The notes under the pieces were generated by a model. The model was given only the letters and a program-made list of their open reading frames with translations, was not told where the DNA came from and searched no databases. From positions 310,001 to 374,000 of the forward strand of contig NZ_BHGL01000006.1 in NCBI RefSeq assembly GCF_003864975.1: DNA of 64,000 nucleotides, written 5' to 3'. Within the stretch, counting starts at the first letter, position 1; every line of letters begins with the position of its first letter. Below are positions 1-8,108 of this stretch, in pieces. The position numbers and the translations under genes are program-made. The DNA comes from Sulfuriferula thiophila. Its GTDB lineage: Bacteria; Pseudomonadota; Gammaproteobacteria; Burkholderiales; Sulfuriferulaceae.

Positions 1-1122
1 CTTGCCATGGCGCAGGGTGAGTTGACCGATGCTCGTGCGTTGCTGTGGAACAATCCGCAACTTGCGACGGAGTCGCGCAGGCGTACTATTCCTCAAACGG
101 TTGATCCCGCCCGAGTCAACCACGAATGGACGGTCGGTGTGACACAGACTTTTGAAATCGCCGGGCAACAGGGCAAGCGGCGTAGCGCAGCGGAGCAGTC
201 TCTTGCCGCGACGCAGGAAGTCATTGCGGAAACCCGGCGGCAACTGCATGCAGAGGTGGAGCAGCGATTCGTGCAAGTACTCAGTCTGCAATTGCGCATT
301 CAAATGGAGGAGCGGACGCTCAAGCTTATCCAGGAGGCAGCGATGGCGGTCAGAAAACGTGTTACTGCAGGCGAAGACAGCCGACTCGATGGCAACCTTG
401 CTAAGGTGGAAGCGGAGCGTGCACAAAATCAGGTATCTGTGCTGCGGGAGCAACTGATCCAGGCACGAACCGAGTTGGCCGCCTTGTTGCAACTGCTCGC
501 TGATAATTTGCCCGAAGTCAGCGGATCCCTGGAACCGCCTCTTGCATCATACAGCTTGAAAGAGCTGTTGGCGGGTGCTGCCAGTCGCCCGCTGTTGCGC
601 GCGTTCGACCATCGGGAAAAAGCTGCCAAAAGCCGTCTTGATTTGGAGCGTGCGGCAGTTTATCCGGATGTGACGCTGGGTCTCTCTGCCGCACGCGAAG
701 GTGCGGCTGATTCCCGGGAGAAAATTACGGCTTTGAGCGTCTCCCTGCCACTGCCGCTGTTTCGCCGCAATGACACCGGAATCGGGCGTGCGACGACCGA
801 ACTGACCCAGGTGCAGGTGCAGCAACAGGCCGTGCAACGTGACGCGCGCGCTCAAGTGCTGGCGCTGTGGGCGCGTTTGGAGAATTTGAAAACACGCGTG
901 CAGCGGCTGAGCGCATCGGTGCTGCCGAGCTTGGAGGAAAACCAGCATCTGTCCTCCGTTTCCTTTCGCGCCGGCGAGATTGGGCTGCTGCAATTGTTGT
1001 TGGTTAACCGCCAGGTACTGGATGGGCAGCGCGATCTGCTCGACGCCCGAACCGAGCTGCGCTTGACCCAAGTGTCCCTGGAAGCGGCAGCGGGCTGGTC
1101 GCCTGCGCACGAATTACGCTGA
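1..1122 (+). CDS. czcC: Outer-membrane factor of a metal RND efflux pump (CzcC-like), 5' end cut by window
   Basis: This is a TolC-family outer-membrane channel that lets a CzcCBA-type pump expel metal ions across both membranes. About 373 codons are visible. The reading frame is open to the window edge, and the first in-frame ATG (position 7) gives a protein lacking the signal peptide and first helices expected of CzcC, so the true start lies to the left. Visible hallmarks are long amphipathic, Ala/Gln/Glu-rich helices arranged as two OEP repeats, with a Pro-rich hinge near the middle. It is followed after 29 bases by the adaptor gene and then by the pump gene, which fixes the assignment. 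The family is clear; the metal is not. Confidence 0.85.
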   Translation, partial: LAMAQGELTDARALLWNNPQLATESRRRTIPQTVDPARVNHEWTVGVTQTFEIAGQQGKRRSAAEQSLAATQEVIAETRRQLHAEVEQRFVQVLSLQLRIQMEERTLKLIQEAAMAVRKRVTAGEDSRLDGNLAKVEAERAQNQVSVLREQLIQARTELAALLQLLADNLPEVSGSLEPPLASYSLKELLAGAASRPLLRAFDHREKAAKSRLDLERAAVYPDVTLGLSAAREGAADSREKITALSVSLPLPLFRRNDTGIGRATTELTQVQVQQQAVQRDARAQVLALWARLENLKTRVQRLSASVLPSLEENQHLSSVSFRAGEIGLLQLLLVNRQVLDGQRDLLDARTELRLTQVSLEAAAGWSPAHELR

Positions 1123-1151
1123 ACATAATCGAAAATCAAGGAATTCATCAC

Positions 1152-2393
1152 ATGAAAAATTTACACAGCCAACAAAAGCGTGACTTGGGGCGACTGGCTT
1201 CCTGGTTGCTGGTCGGAAGTTTATCTGCAACTCTGCTTGCTGGGTGCGGCGACAAACCCAAAGCGCCAGAGAATGATGCAAAGCAGCTCGACAAAATGGA
1301 ACCGGTAAGCAAAGACAAGACAACACCAAAACAGGGAAATCCCGACGAAAAAAGCGGCGAGAAACTGCTCACGCTGAGCGCAGAAGAAGTCAAAACAGCA
1401 AATATCCAAGTGCAGAAATTGGAATTGCAGAATAGAGCCGGACAGATCATGGTTACGGCGACTATTCAGATTAACCAGGATAAATTGGCTCACGTAGGCC
1501 CGCGCATGCCAGGGCGTATCGTCAAGGTGAATGCTAGCCTGGGTGACCGAGTAAAACCGGGGCAGGCTCTGGCTATGCTGGATAGCATTGATCTGGGTGA
1601 GGCGCGTTCGAGCTATCTGCAAGCAGCGAGTGAGGCGGCGCTGGCCCAAGCCAATTTCGCGCGTGCCCAGCGGCTGAATGCTGACAATATCATCCCGGAG
1701 AAGGACTACTTGCGCGCTCGCGCCGAACACGAAAAAGCCCGCGCCGCACTGCGTGCCGCCGGTGACAAGCTGCGCATGATGGGCGTCGTCCCGGAGAAAC
1801 TATCCGGTTCGGTGTTCGCGTTGACCGCACCGTTTGCCGGTACCGTCATCGAGAAAAAAGCGGTACTGGGTGAGCTTGCCCAGCCGGACGCATTTCTATT
1901 TACCGTAGCCGATTTGTCCACTCTGTGGATAGAAAGCGATTTATTCGAAAAAGACCTTGGCAAGGTCAGGGTTGGTGCCCAGGCCATCGTCACTGTGTCC
2001 GCCTATCCGGGGGAAGTGTTCAAGGGGCGGCTTACCTACATCAGCAGCACAATGGACAAGGAAACCCGCACGGTCAAGGCGCGGGTGGAAGTGCCGAACC
2101 CCGACGGCAGGTTGAAACCGGAGATGTTTGCCAGCGCCGCAATCAACACCACAGGGGCAAGCATCAAGGCGCTGATCGTGCCGGAAGACGCCGTGTTGCT
2201 GTTACAGGGGCAACCGACAGTATTTGTCGCCGAAAGAGATGGATTTGAGCCGCGAGCCGTAGAGTTGGGAGAACGTGTCCAAGGGTACGTCATGCTTAAA
2301 TCCGGTGTGGCGGCGGGCGATAGCGTGGTAGTGAGCGGTGCCTATGCCCTCAAGGCGCGGTTGCTCAAATCTCAAATTGGCGATGCAGACTAG
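1152..2393 (+). CDS. czcB: Periplasmic adaptor lipoprotein of the metal RND pump (CzcB-like)
   Basis: This is the membrane-fusion protein that links the inner-membrane pump CzcA to the outer-membrane channel. The 413-residue product has an N-terminal signal with a lipobox (LLAGC, Cys about residue 32), so it is probably a lipoprotein. After a charged linker come a barrel/lipoyl half motif, an alpha-helical hairpin rich in Ala and Arg (about residues 150-205), the second lipoyl half, a beta-barrel and a C-terminal membrane-proximal domain, as in other CzcB/CusB adaptors. No His-rich metal-binding extension is seen at the N-terminus. An AAGGA ribosome site precedes the ATG. It lies between czcC and czcA, 9 bases before the latter. 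Confidence 0.9.
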   Translation: MKNLHSQQKRDLGRLASWLLVGSLSATLLAGCGDKPKAPENDAKQLDKMEPVSKDKTTPKQGNPDEKSGEKLLTLSAEEVKTANIQVQKLELQNRAGQIMVTATIQINQDKLAHVGPRMPGRIVKVNASLGDRVKPGQALAMLDSIDLGEARSSYLQAASEAALAQANFARAQRLNADNIIPEKDYLRARAEHEKARAALRAAGDKLRMMGVVPEKLSGSVFALTAPFAGTVIEKKAVLGELAQPDAFLFTVADLSTLWIESDLFEKDLGKVRVGAQAIVTVSAYPGEVFKGRLTYISSTMDKETRTVKARVEVPNPDGRLKPEMFASAAINTTGASIKALIVPEDAVLLLQGQPTVFVAERDGFEPRAVELGERVQGYVMLKSGVAAGDSVVVSGAYALKARLLKSQIGDAD

Positions 2394-2402
2394 GGGGCGG
2401 CT

Positions 2403-5400
2403 ATGCTTAATAATATTGTTGATATAGCATTGCGCTATAAGGTGTTGGTGTTGGTGGCCTTTGTTTTGGTAGTCGTCTTTGGCGTGAAAGCCTGGCAGGA
2501 AGTGCCGGTGGATGCGTTTCCTGATGTAACGCCGGTACAGGTAAATATTTACACATCCGCACCAGGTATCGCAGCTGAGGATGTGGAAAAGTTATTGACC
2601 TTTCCGGTAGAGACGGCCGTGGCAGGATTGCCTGGCATAGAACAAATCCGCTCTGTTTCCATGTTCGGCCTGTCCTCGGTAAGCGTGTATTTTAAGGATA
2701 ACGTCGACATTTACTTCGCACGTCGTCTGGTAAGCGAGAAGTTGCTGGAGGCCAAGGCACGCATCCCGGAAGGATATGGCGAGCCAGTGCTTGGCCCGAA
2801 TAGTTCGGGGCTGGGCCAGGTGTTCTGGTACACCGTGGAATCCGCGGACAAGAAACTCACGCAGATGGACTTGCGTACGCTACAGGACTGGACTATCCGC
2901 CTGGTACTGCGTACAGCGCCAGGGTTGGACGACGTGACTTCCTGGGGTGGTCAGGAAAAGCAATATCAGGTGTTGATCAATCCGCAGAAGCTGATCAAGT
3001 ACGACCTGACTTTCAAGGCGGTGATGGAGGCGTTGCACCTGAATAATCGCCAGGTCGGTGGGCAATTTGTCAATCTCGGTCAGGAGCAATATCTGGTACG
3101 GGGTTTGGGGCTGGTTGCCAATACGCAGGATATTGGCAATATCATGATCACTGAGAAGGGGGGCACACCGATCTATGTGCGCGACGTGGCGGAAGTAAAA
3201 GAAGCGCCAGCTCTGCGTACAGGTGCCATCACCAAGAACGGTAAGGAGGTAGTGCTCGGCATCGCTTTACAGCGTATTGGTGAGAATGCCAAGAATGTAG
3301 TGGATGCAGTGAAGGCAAAGCTAAAAACAGTGCAGCAGGCATTACCGGCAGGCGTTACGATCCATCCGGTTTATGATCGCACTGAGCTGGTGGAAAAGGC
3401 TGTCAAGACTGCTGAAAATGCCCTGGTTGAGGGGTCAATCTTGGTGGCTATCATTCTGTTCCTGTTTCTAGGCGAAATACGCTCTGCGGTGGTAGTCATC
3501 ATCGCCTTGCCGCTCGCCATGCTGATCAGCTTTATTTTGATGCAGCAATGGGGCTTGTCGGCCAACTTGATGTCACTTGCTGGTCTGGCTGTGGGCATCG
3601 GTATGATGGTGGACGGTGCAGTGGTGCTGGTGGAAAACGGCTTCCGCCTGTTGAGTCACAAGGTAGGGCAGACGGTCAACCAGACACACGTCATCCTGGA
3701 AGCGGCACGGGAGGTGATTAATCCGACCGCGTTCGCGATTTTGATCATCATCGTGGTGTTTCTGCCGCTGTTTTCACTCACCGGGCTCGAAGGTAAGCTG
3801 TTCAAGCCGATGGCACTGACCATCACCTTTGCCATGATTGGTTCTTTGGTTCTCACGCTAACCCTTGTACCCGTGCTGGCTGCATTGATCCTCCGTCCGA
3901 AGGAAGAAAAAGACACCATCGTGGTGATGTGGGCAAAAAGGCTTTATCTTCCACTACTGGATTGGGCGCTGGATAACAAGCGTAAGGTGATCGGCGGGGC
4001 ATTGGTCTTATTGGTGGCGACTATTGCTATTTTCCCTTTTCTTGGCAAGGAGTTCATGCCGACGTTGCAGGAAGGCGGCATCATGTTTCGTGTGACCAGC
4101 ATTCCATCTACTTCGCTGGAAGAATCGATTCGTATTTCGCAGCAGATCGAAGCGCGGCTCAAGCAGTTTCCGCAAACGAAATCGGCCATCGCCATGATCG
4201 GACGCCCGGAAATCGGTGAAACGGCGGACGTGAACTACATGGAAATTCTGGTGGATCTTAAGCCACGCAGCCAATGGCCGGAGGCAATATCCTTTCCGGC
4301 GCTGACGCGTGAAATGCAGGAAACACTGGAGAAAGAGGTACCCACGGCCGTATTCGCCGCCACCCAGCCGATCCAAATGCGTGTCGAGGAATTGATTTCC
4401 GGGGTACGCGCTACATTGGCCTTGAAACTGTACGGCGAGGATTTGACTGCGCTCGATCGCCTGTCCGGTGAGATCAAGTCTGTCCTGCAAAAGGTACCGG
4501 GTGTGTCTGATCTGGCCCTGGAAGCCAACAAGGGCAAGCCGCAAATGGTGATCAAAGTGAATCGGGAAGCAGTTGCGCGCTACGGTATGAACGTCGACGA
4601 TATTCTTGAGGTCGTGCAGGCTGGTATCGGCGGCAAGGCGGTGAGCACGTTGATCGATGGCGTAAAGCGCTTCGACATCCAAGTGTGGCTCGCACCCGAT
4701 TTCCGCAACAGCGTTGAAGCCATCAATAACATCCCGATCCGCACCCAGAGCGGTGCCTTGGTACCGCTCTCCAGAGTCGCCACGGTGGAATTGGATGAAG
4801 GTTATTCCTTCGTGCGGCGCGAGCAGTTACAACGTTACGCTGTGATCCAAATGGATGTGAAAGGGCGTGATGTGGACAGCTTCGTGAAGGAGGCAGCGGC
4901 CAAGATCAAAAGTGAAGTGATGATGCCGGCTGGCTACTGGATCGAATGGGGTGGCGCGTTCGAGAACCAGCAGCGCGCCATGGCCAAGCTGGCGCTGATC
5001 GTGCCACTCACCATCGGACTTATTTTCATCCTGCTCTACACTGCGTTTAACTCGCTCACTTACGCGACGCTGATTATCGCTAACGTGCCATTCGCCACCA
5101 TTGGCGGGGTGATTGGGCTCGCCATTACTGGTCAGTACTTGTCGGTACCTTCCGCCATCGGTTTCATCGCCGTGTTCGGGGTAGCGATGCTGAACGGTAT
5201 AGTGCTGGTGTCGTTCCTCAACGATCAGCGGCGGCAAGGTCTTTCGATCAGAGAGGCGGTCAAGCAAGGCGCTGCGCTACGCCTGCGCCCAGTACTGATG
5301 ACGGCATCCATCGCCATCTTCGGCCTGGTGCCGATGCTGCTTTCCAGCGGCGTCGGGGCGGAAACTCAGCGTCCGCTGGCAACAGTGGTAGTAGGGGGCT

Positions 5401-5489
5401 TGTTTACCTCCACCGCGTTGACGTTGCTGCTGTTGCCCCTGATGTATGAGTGGGTGGAGACACGCCGCGAACGCAAACAAGCGAAGTAA
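2403..5489 (+). CDS. czcA: Heavy-metal RND efflux pump, inner-membrane subunit (CzcA family)
   Basis: This proton-driven inner-membrane transporter expels metal cations through CzcB and CzcC. The product is 1028 residues, normal for HME-RND proteins. It shows the duplicated RND plan: one N-terminal helix, a large periplasmic porter domain, a block of membrane helices from about residue 340, then the same again. The signature VDGAVVLVEN in helix 4 (Asp about 404) is the form found in divalent-cation pumps (Zn/Co/Cd/Ni). Cu/Ag pumps carry a VDAxIVMIEN-like version instead. The substrate is therefore probably a divalent metal, which is an inference from one motif. It is the third gene of the operon and is followed by a PII-like gene. 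Confidence 0.93.
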   Translation: MLNNIVDIALRYKVLVLVAFVLVVVFGVKAWQEVPVDAFPDVTPVQVNIYTSAPGIAAEDVEKLLTFPVETAVAGLPGIEQIRSVSMFGLSSVSVYFKDNVDIYFARRLVSEKLLEAKARIPEGYGEPVLGPNSSGLGQVFWYTVESADKKLTQMDLRTLQDWTIRLVLRTAPGLDDVTSWGGQEKQYQVLINPQKLIKYDLTFKAVMEALHLNNRQVGGQFVNLGQEQYLVRGLGLVANTQDIGNIMITEKGGTPIYVRDVAEVKEAPALRTGAITKNGKEVVLGIALQRIGENAKNVVDAVKAKLKTVQQALPAGVTIHPVYDRTELVEKAVKTAENALVEGSILVAIILFLFLGEIRSAVVVIIALPLAMLISFILMQQWGLSANLMSLAGLAVGIGMMVDGAVVLVENGFRLLSHKVGQTVNQTHVILEAAREVINPTAFAILIIIVVFLPLFSLTGLEGKLFKPMALTITFAMIGSLVLTLTLVPVLAALILRPKEEKDTIVVMWAKRLYLPLLDWALDNKRKVIGGALVLLVATIAIFPFLGKEFMPTLQEGGIMFRVTSIPSTSLEESIRISQQIEARLKQFPQTKSAIAMIGRPEIGETADVNYMEILVDLKPRSQWPEAISFPALTREMQETLEKEVPTAVFAATQPIQMRVEELISGVRATLALKLYGEDLTALDRLSGEIKSVLQKVPGVSDLALEANKGKPQMVIKVNREAVARYGMNVDDILEVVQAGIGGKAVSTLIDGVKRFDIQVWLAPDFRNSVEAINNIPIRTQSGALVPLSRVATVELDEGYSFVRREQLQRYAVIQMDVKGRDVDSFVKEAAAKIKSEVMMPAGYWIEWGGAFENQQRAMAKLALIVPLTIGLIFILLYTAFNSLTYATLIIANVPFATIGGVIGLAITGQYLSVPSAIGFIAVFGVAMLNGIVLVSFLNDQRRQGLSIREAVKQGAALRLRPVLMTASIAIFGLVPMLLSSGVGAETQRPLATVVVGGLFTSTALTLLLLPLMYEWVETRRERKQAK

Positions 5490-5496
5490 ACCAGTA

Positions 5497-5522
5497 GCGT
5501 GCGGCCTGGATTGGTCGCACGC
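5497..5522 (+). other. Short hairpin between czcA and the PII-like gene
   Basis: GCGTGCG and CGCACGC form a 7-bp stem around a 12-base loop, 8 bases after the czcA stop. No T-tract follows, so it is more likely an mRNA processing or stability element, or chance, than a terminator. Confidence 0.3.
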
Positions 5523-5545
5523 AATCACCAAACAGGAGAATCTCC

Positions 5546-5893
5546 ATGAAAGAAATTAAGGCTTATATACACAACCACCGCATCGCCGATGTGATTCGCG
5601 CCCTTAAAGAATCCGGCCAATGCAATGTCGACCAGACGAAGGGCTGTCGCAACCTCAGTGTCATCCCGGTGCAAAGCTTGCTGAAGGCCGTGGATGCCAA
5701 GGAACAACACTATTCCATCGATCTGGCTGAAGCTGTTATCAACGAGTCCAAGCTGGAGCTGATTTGTGAAGATCACCAAGTGGACGAATTGGTCGACATC
5801 ATCAAACGCACCGCCCGTACCGGCCAAGCCGAGGCGGGGTGGATTTATGTGAGCGATATCATCCGGGCAGTCCCGGTTGCGGGGCTGTCATGA
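5546..5893 (+). CDS. PII-like signal protein linked to metal efflux (PII-NG type)
   Basis: This is a 115-residue protein of the PII superfamily. It opens with the typical beta strand [12 protein letters not shown], followed by a helix ([12 protein letters not shown]), and ends with a GWIYV strand like the C-terminal part of PII proteins. The T-loop region carries Cys26 and Cys34 and lacks the conserved uridylylated Tyr context of GlnB/GlnK. It therefore should not be read as a nitrogen regulator. Relatives next to czcA genes are known as the PII-NG group, and a role in sensing or tuning metal efflux is suspected but not shown here. A strong AGGAG site precedes the ATG. Its stop overlaps the start of the broken ynfA gene (ATGA). 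Confidence 0.75.
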   Translation: MKEIKAYIHNHRIADVIRALKESGQCNVDQTKGCRNLSVIPVQSLLKAVDAKEQHYSIDLAEAVINESKLELICEDHQVDELVDIIKRTARTGQAEAGWIYVSDIIRAVPVAGLS

Positions 5894-6215
5894 TATCTGT
5901 CGGTATCCATGTCATGGCGGCGTTGGCGGAAATAGCTGGCTGCTTTCTTTCTGGGCGTGGCTACGTCTTGGTAAGCCGGCTGGATGGTTACTGCCCGGAG
6001 TGGTGAGCTTGATATTCTTTGCCTGGCTGCATACCCGGATCGACTCCGCTTCCGCCGGCAGGGCCTATGCCGCCTATGGCGGTGTGTACATTGCAGCATC
6101 GTTGGTCTGGCTATGGCTGGCAGAAGGGGTCCGCCCAGATCGGTGGGACTTGCTCGGTGCCTCAATATGCCTCTTGGGTGCATCCGTCATCTTGTTCGGG
6201 CCCAGAACAGCGTGA
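5890..6215 (+). pseudogene. ynfA: YnfA-family small membrane protein, frameshifted
   Basis: YnfA proteins are four-helix inner-membrane proteins of about 108 residues, distantly like small multidrug transporters. The natural start is the ATG at 5890, which overlaps the preceding stop as ATGA and gives [19 protein letters not shown]. That frame then stops early. The rest of the protein (FWAWLRLGK onward, through AYAAYGGVY and ending ILFGPRTA) continues in another frame to 6215. Adding one T to the TTT run near 5936-5938 would restore [13 protein letters not shown], the family consensus. So one base is missing, either a true inactivating mutation or a sequence error. Frame and context make the identity firm. 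Confidence 0.8.
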
Positions 6216-6389
6216 AAGTCTGGCGCGCGAATGAACGTCAAACGTTTGAATCGGGATTTATAAGCAGAGTCGGGTGCAGCAGCGAGCCAATGCTTCTACA
6301 GTTACGATCAGTAGTCGTGTAATGTATGCCCCCTCAGATCAATAACCGCTGCCTAAGTTAAGCGGCTGGTTGCTGAGCCCGTCAAGAAT
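6216..6389. other. Non-coding remnant between ynfA and the integrase pseudogene
   Basis: No credible gene is seen here. Short open frames lack family features or ribosome sites. It is presumably decayed island DNA. Confidence 0.4.
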
Positions 6390-7006
6390 TTATCCAAGCT
6401 CTCTCGCTAGATTCTCTGCCCGTAAATGCGTATACCGCTTAAACATCTGCAGCGTTTTGTGTCCAGTGATATTGGCCACTTCTAACGGATTCAATCCTTT
6501 CTCGAAACCAATCAAGCGACGGTCCCTTGGTTTTGCATCTTGAGGGCGGCGCATTAAGCGAACCGGATTTTCTGGAGTATGGATACCTCATTCGCGACGG
6601 CTTGTCTCAGGTGCGTGGGCTATGAGGTTGAGTTCCTTGTTGACAGTTGCCCCGGCTACTTTCTTTAAACGCCTATCTCGGTATTTGGCAATATGTGTGC
6701 TGGACAGCGCAGCAATTTTTAGTTCTGCAATAGGATGGCGTATCATGGCCCGGAGGCGAGACGCTTCGGCACTCGCTCCACGCTTGAGAGGGATTACTTC
6801 GTCATGGTAACGGGATAGGACATTTCGAAGTGTGTTTTTCTCGGATTCTGTGCGATCAACAAAGAAGCCCTTGTTCATTTCGTTTTCGATATCGCGCGAT
6901 CAGCGTGCGGCCAGTGCTTTGGTATCGAACGAACGGGTCTGGATTGGAAAGCCTGTGTGACGAATTTTACTCGCCAGTAATTGCCACGTTTTTCGAGAGT
7001 CGCCAT
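6390..7006 (-). pseudogene. Decayed tyrosine site-specific integrase
   Basis: Reading from 7006, an N-terminus MATLEKRGNYWRVK matches the start of phage/island integrases. One A is missing from the AAAA run near 6969-6972, after which the frame continues KIRHTGFPIQTRSFDTKALAA. Two Trp codons appear to have become TGA (6900-6902 and 6588-6590). The core-binding domain (DRTESEKNTL, VNKELNLIAHA) is still readable. After PRDRRL the frame jumps directly to GFEKGLNPLEVA, so about 100 codons, including most of the catalytic domain, were lost in frame. The C-terminus keeps GHKTLQMFKRYTHL with the catalytic Tyr and ends at 6390. It lies directly downstream of tRNA-Val, the usual place for an island integrase. 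Confidence 0.85.
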
Positions 7007-7082
7007 CTAGGATACCGAGCTTCAGTAGGTTGTCATCTGAAAGCCCGGTGCCCCAAAAATGTCTCGAATTGGCAAGTGTATA

Positions 7083-7116
7083 AATAAAAATGGCTCAGGG
7101 ATTAACCTGAGCCATT
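7083..7116 (-). terminator. Rho-independent terminator after tRNA-Val
   Basis: An inverted repeat (TGGCTCAGG / CCTGAGCCA, about 10 bp with flanking A-T pairs) is followed on the minus strand by a T-rich tail. It lies 9 bases past the tRNA 3' end. Confidence 0.75.
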
Positions 7117-7124
7117 GTTTTGTG

Positions 7125-7199
7125 TGGTGGGCGATACTGGGTTCGAACCAGTGACCCCTGCCGTGTGAAGGCAGTGCTCTACCGCTGAGCTAACCGCCC
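7125..7199 (-). tRNA. tRNA-Val (anticodon CAC)
   Basis: The cloverleaf can be folded by eye: acceptor stem GGGCGGT with ATCGCCC, D arm GCTC/GAGC, anticodon stem CTGCC/GGCAG with loop TTCACAC (anticodon CAC, reading GUG), and T arm with GTTCGAAC. CCA is encoded. The length is 75 bases with CCA. The gene sits at the border of the integrase remnant and probably served as the integration site. Confidence 0.95.
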
Positions 7200-7258
7200 T
7201 TTAATGAGGGGCGCATTTAATCATATTCACGGTTTTTCGTCAATTGTTGCGGCTATGG

Positions 7259-8011
7259 TCAGGCCTCGTGATGCAAGGCGACGATGTTTTCCAGCACATT
7301 GCGCACGCGGCCCATGGCGGCATTGATGGTGGTCTGGACTTCGTTGCCGCTGATGGCGATTTTGCTGGTGCCGCGACCGGCGGCGTGGTTGGCGACTACG
7401 CCGATGGCGGCATATCTGAGATCCAGTTCGCGAGCGAGGCTCGCTTCGGGCATGCCGGTCATGCCGACCATGGTGGCACCGTCACGTTCCAGTCGGTTGA
7501 TTTCCGCAGCTGTTTCCAGTCGCGGGCCCTGGACACAGGCATAAACGCCATTATCAATGTAGTTTTCTTTTGCATCAGTGGCCGCAGTCATAATGCGTTG
7601 CCGCATTTCTTCGCAATAGGGTTCAGTGAAATCGATATGCGTGACAGGGTGTTCGTTATTACCATCGAAGAATGTGGTTTTGCGCCCATAGGTATAGTCG
7701 ATGATCTGGTTAGGGATGACCAGTGTGCCGGGGGTAAGGTCGGCATGGATGCCACCCACGCTGGCGACGGAAACGATGTGAGTAACATTCTGGTCTTTGA
7801 GTGCCCAGATGTTTGCCCGGTAGTTAACCTGATGTGGGGGAATGGTGTGTCCATAACCGTGGCGGGCGAGAAAAATAACTTCATGGCCGTTGATGTTACC
7901 AAAAGTGAGTGCGCCAGAGGCTTCGCCATAAGGGGTACGGGCAACCTGGCGATGGGTAATGGCGAGGTTGGCAAGTTGGGTGAGTCCGGTTCCGCCGATG
8001 ATAGCCAGCAT
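7259..8011 (-). CDS. S-methyl-5'-thioinosine phosphorylase (MTAP/PNP family)
   Basis: This enzyme splits methylthioinosine with phosphate to hypoxanthine and methylthioribose-1-phosphate in polyamine by-product salvage. The 250-residue protein starts with the phosphate-binding IIGGTGL, and has RHGYGHTIPPHQVNYRAN and the substrate region GMTGMPEASLARELDL of trimeric MTAP-like enzymes. Where methyladenosine-specific enzymes carry two Asp residues to bind the 6-amino group, this one has Asn208 and Ala210 (VANHAAG). That pattern favours 6-oxopurines, hence the MTIP call rather than MTAP. An AAGGAATAAACC ribosome site supports the start. It lies upstream of tRNA-Val and downstream of the Tim44-domain gene on the same strand. 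Confidence 0.85.
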   Translation of the reverse strand: MLAIIGGTGLTQLANLAITHRQVARTPYGEASGALTFGNINGHEVIFLARHGYGHTIPPHQVNYRANIWALKDQNVTHIVSVASVGGIHADLTPGTLVIPNQIIDYTYGRKTTFFDGNNEHPVTHIDFTEPYCEEMRQRIMTAATDAKENYIDNGVYACVQGPRLETAAEINRLERDGATMVGMTGMPEASLARELDLRYAAIGVVANHAAGRGTSKIAISGNEVQTTINAAMGRVRNVLENIVALHHEA

Positions 8012-8056
8012 GGTTTATTCCTTGATGTTTTTGATTATTCGGGGCCTGAATGCCAA

Positions 8057-8088
8057 TGCGCCATTACCGCGAATACGGTAATGGCGCA
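8057..8088. other. Strong intergenic hairpin
   Basis: A perfect 13-bp stem (TGCGCCATTACCG / CGGTAATGGCGCA) with a 6-base loop lies between the Tim44-domain gene and the phosphorylase gene. No good T-tract follows on either strand. It may end or stabilise the upstream transcript. Confidence 0.5.
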
Positions 8089-8108
8089 CGGGTGTTTCTA
8101 TTTGCTAC

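Noticed and set aside
5546-5893. GlnB/GlnK nitrogen regulator
   Set aside because: The T-loop context of the uridylylated Tyr is absent and the gene sits in a metal efflux operon, not with amtB or glnA.
6830-7087. 85-codon plus-strand frame between the integrase remnant and tRNA-Val
   Set aside because: The opposite strand reads as the integrase N-terminus once one missing base is allowed; this frame has no ribosome site.
8057-8088. Hairpin as a Rho-independent terminator
   Set aside because: Neither strand has a T-tract after the stem, so it is listed only as a hairpin.
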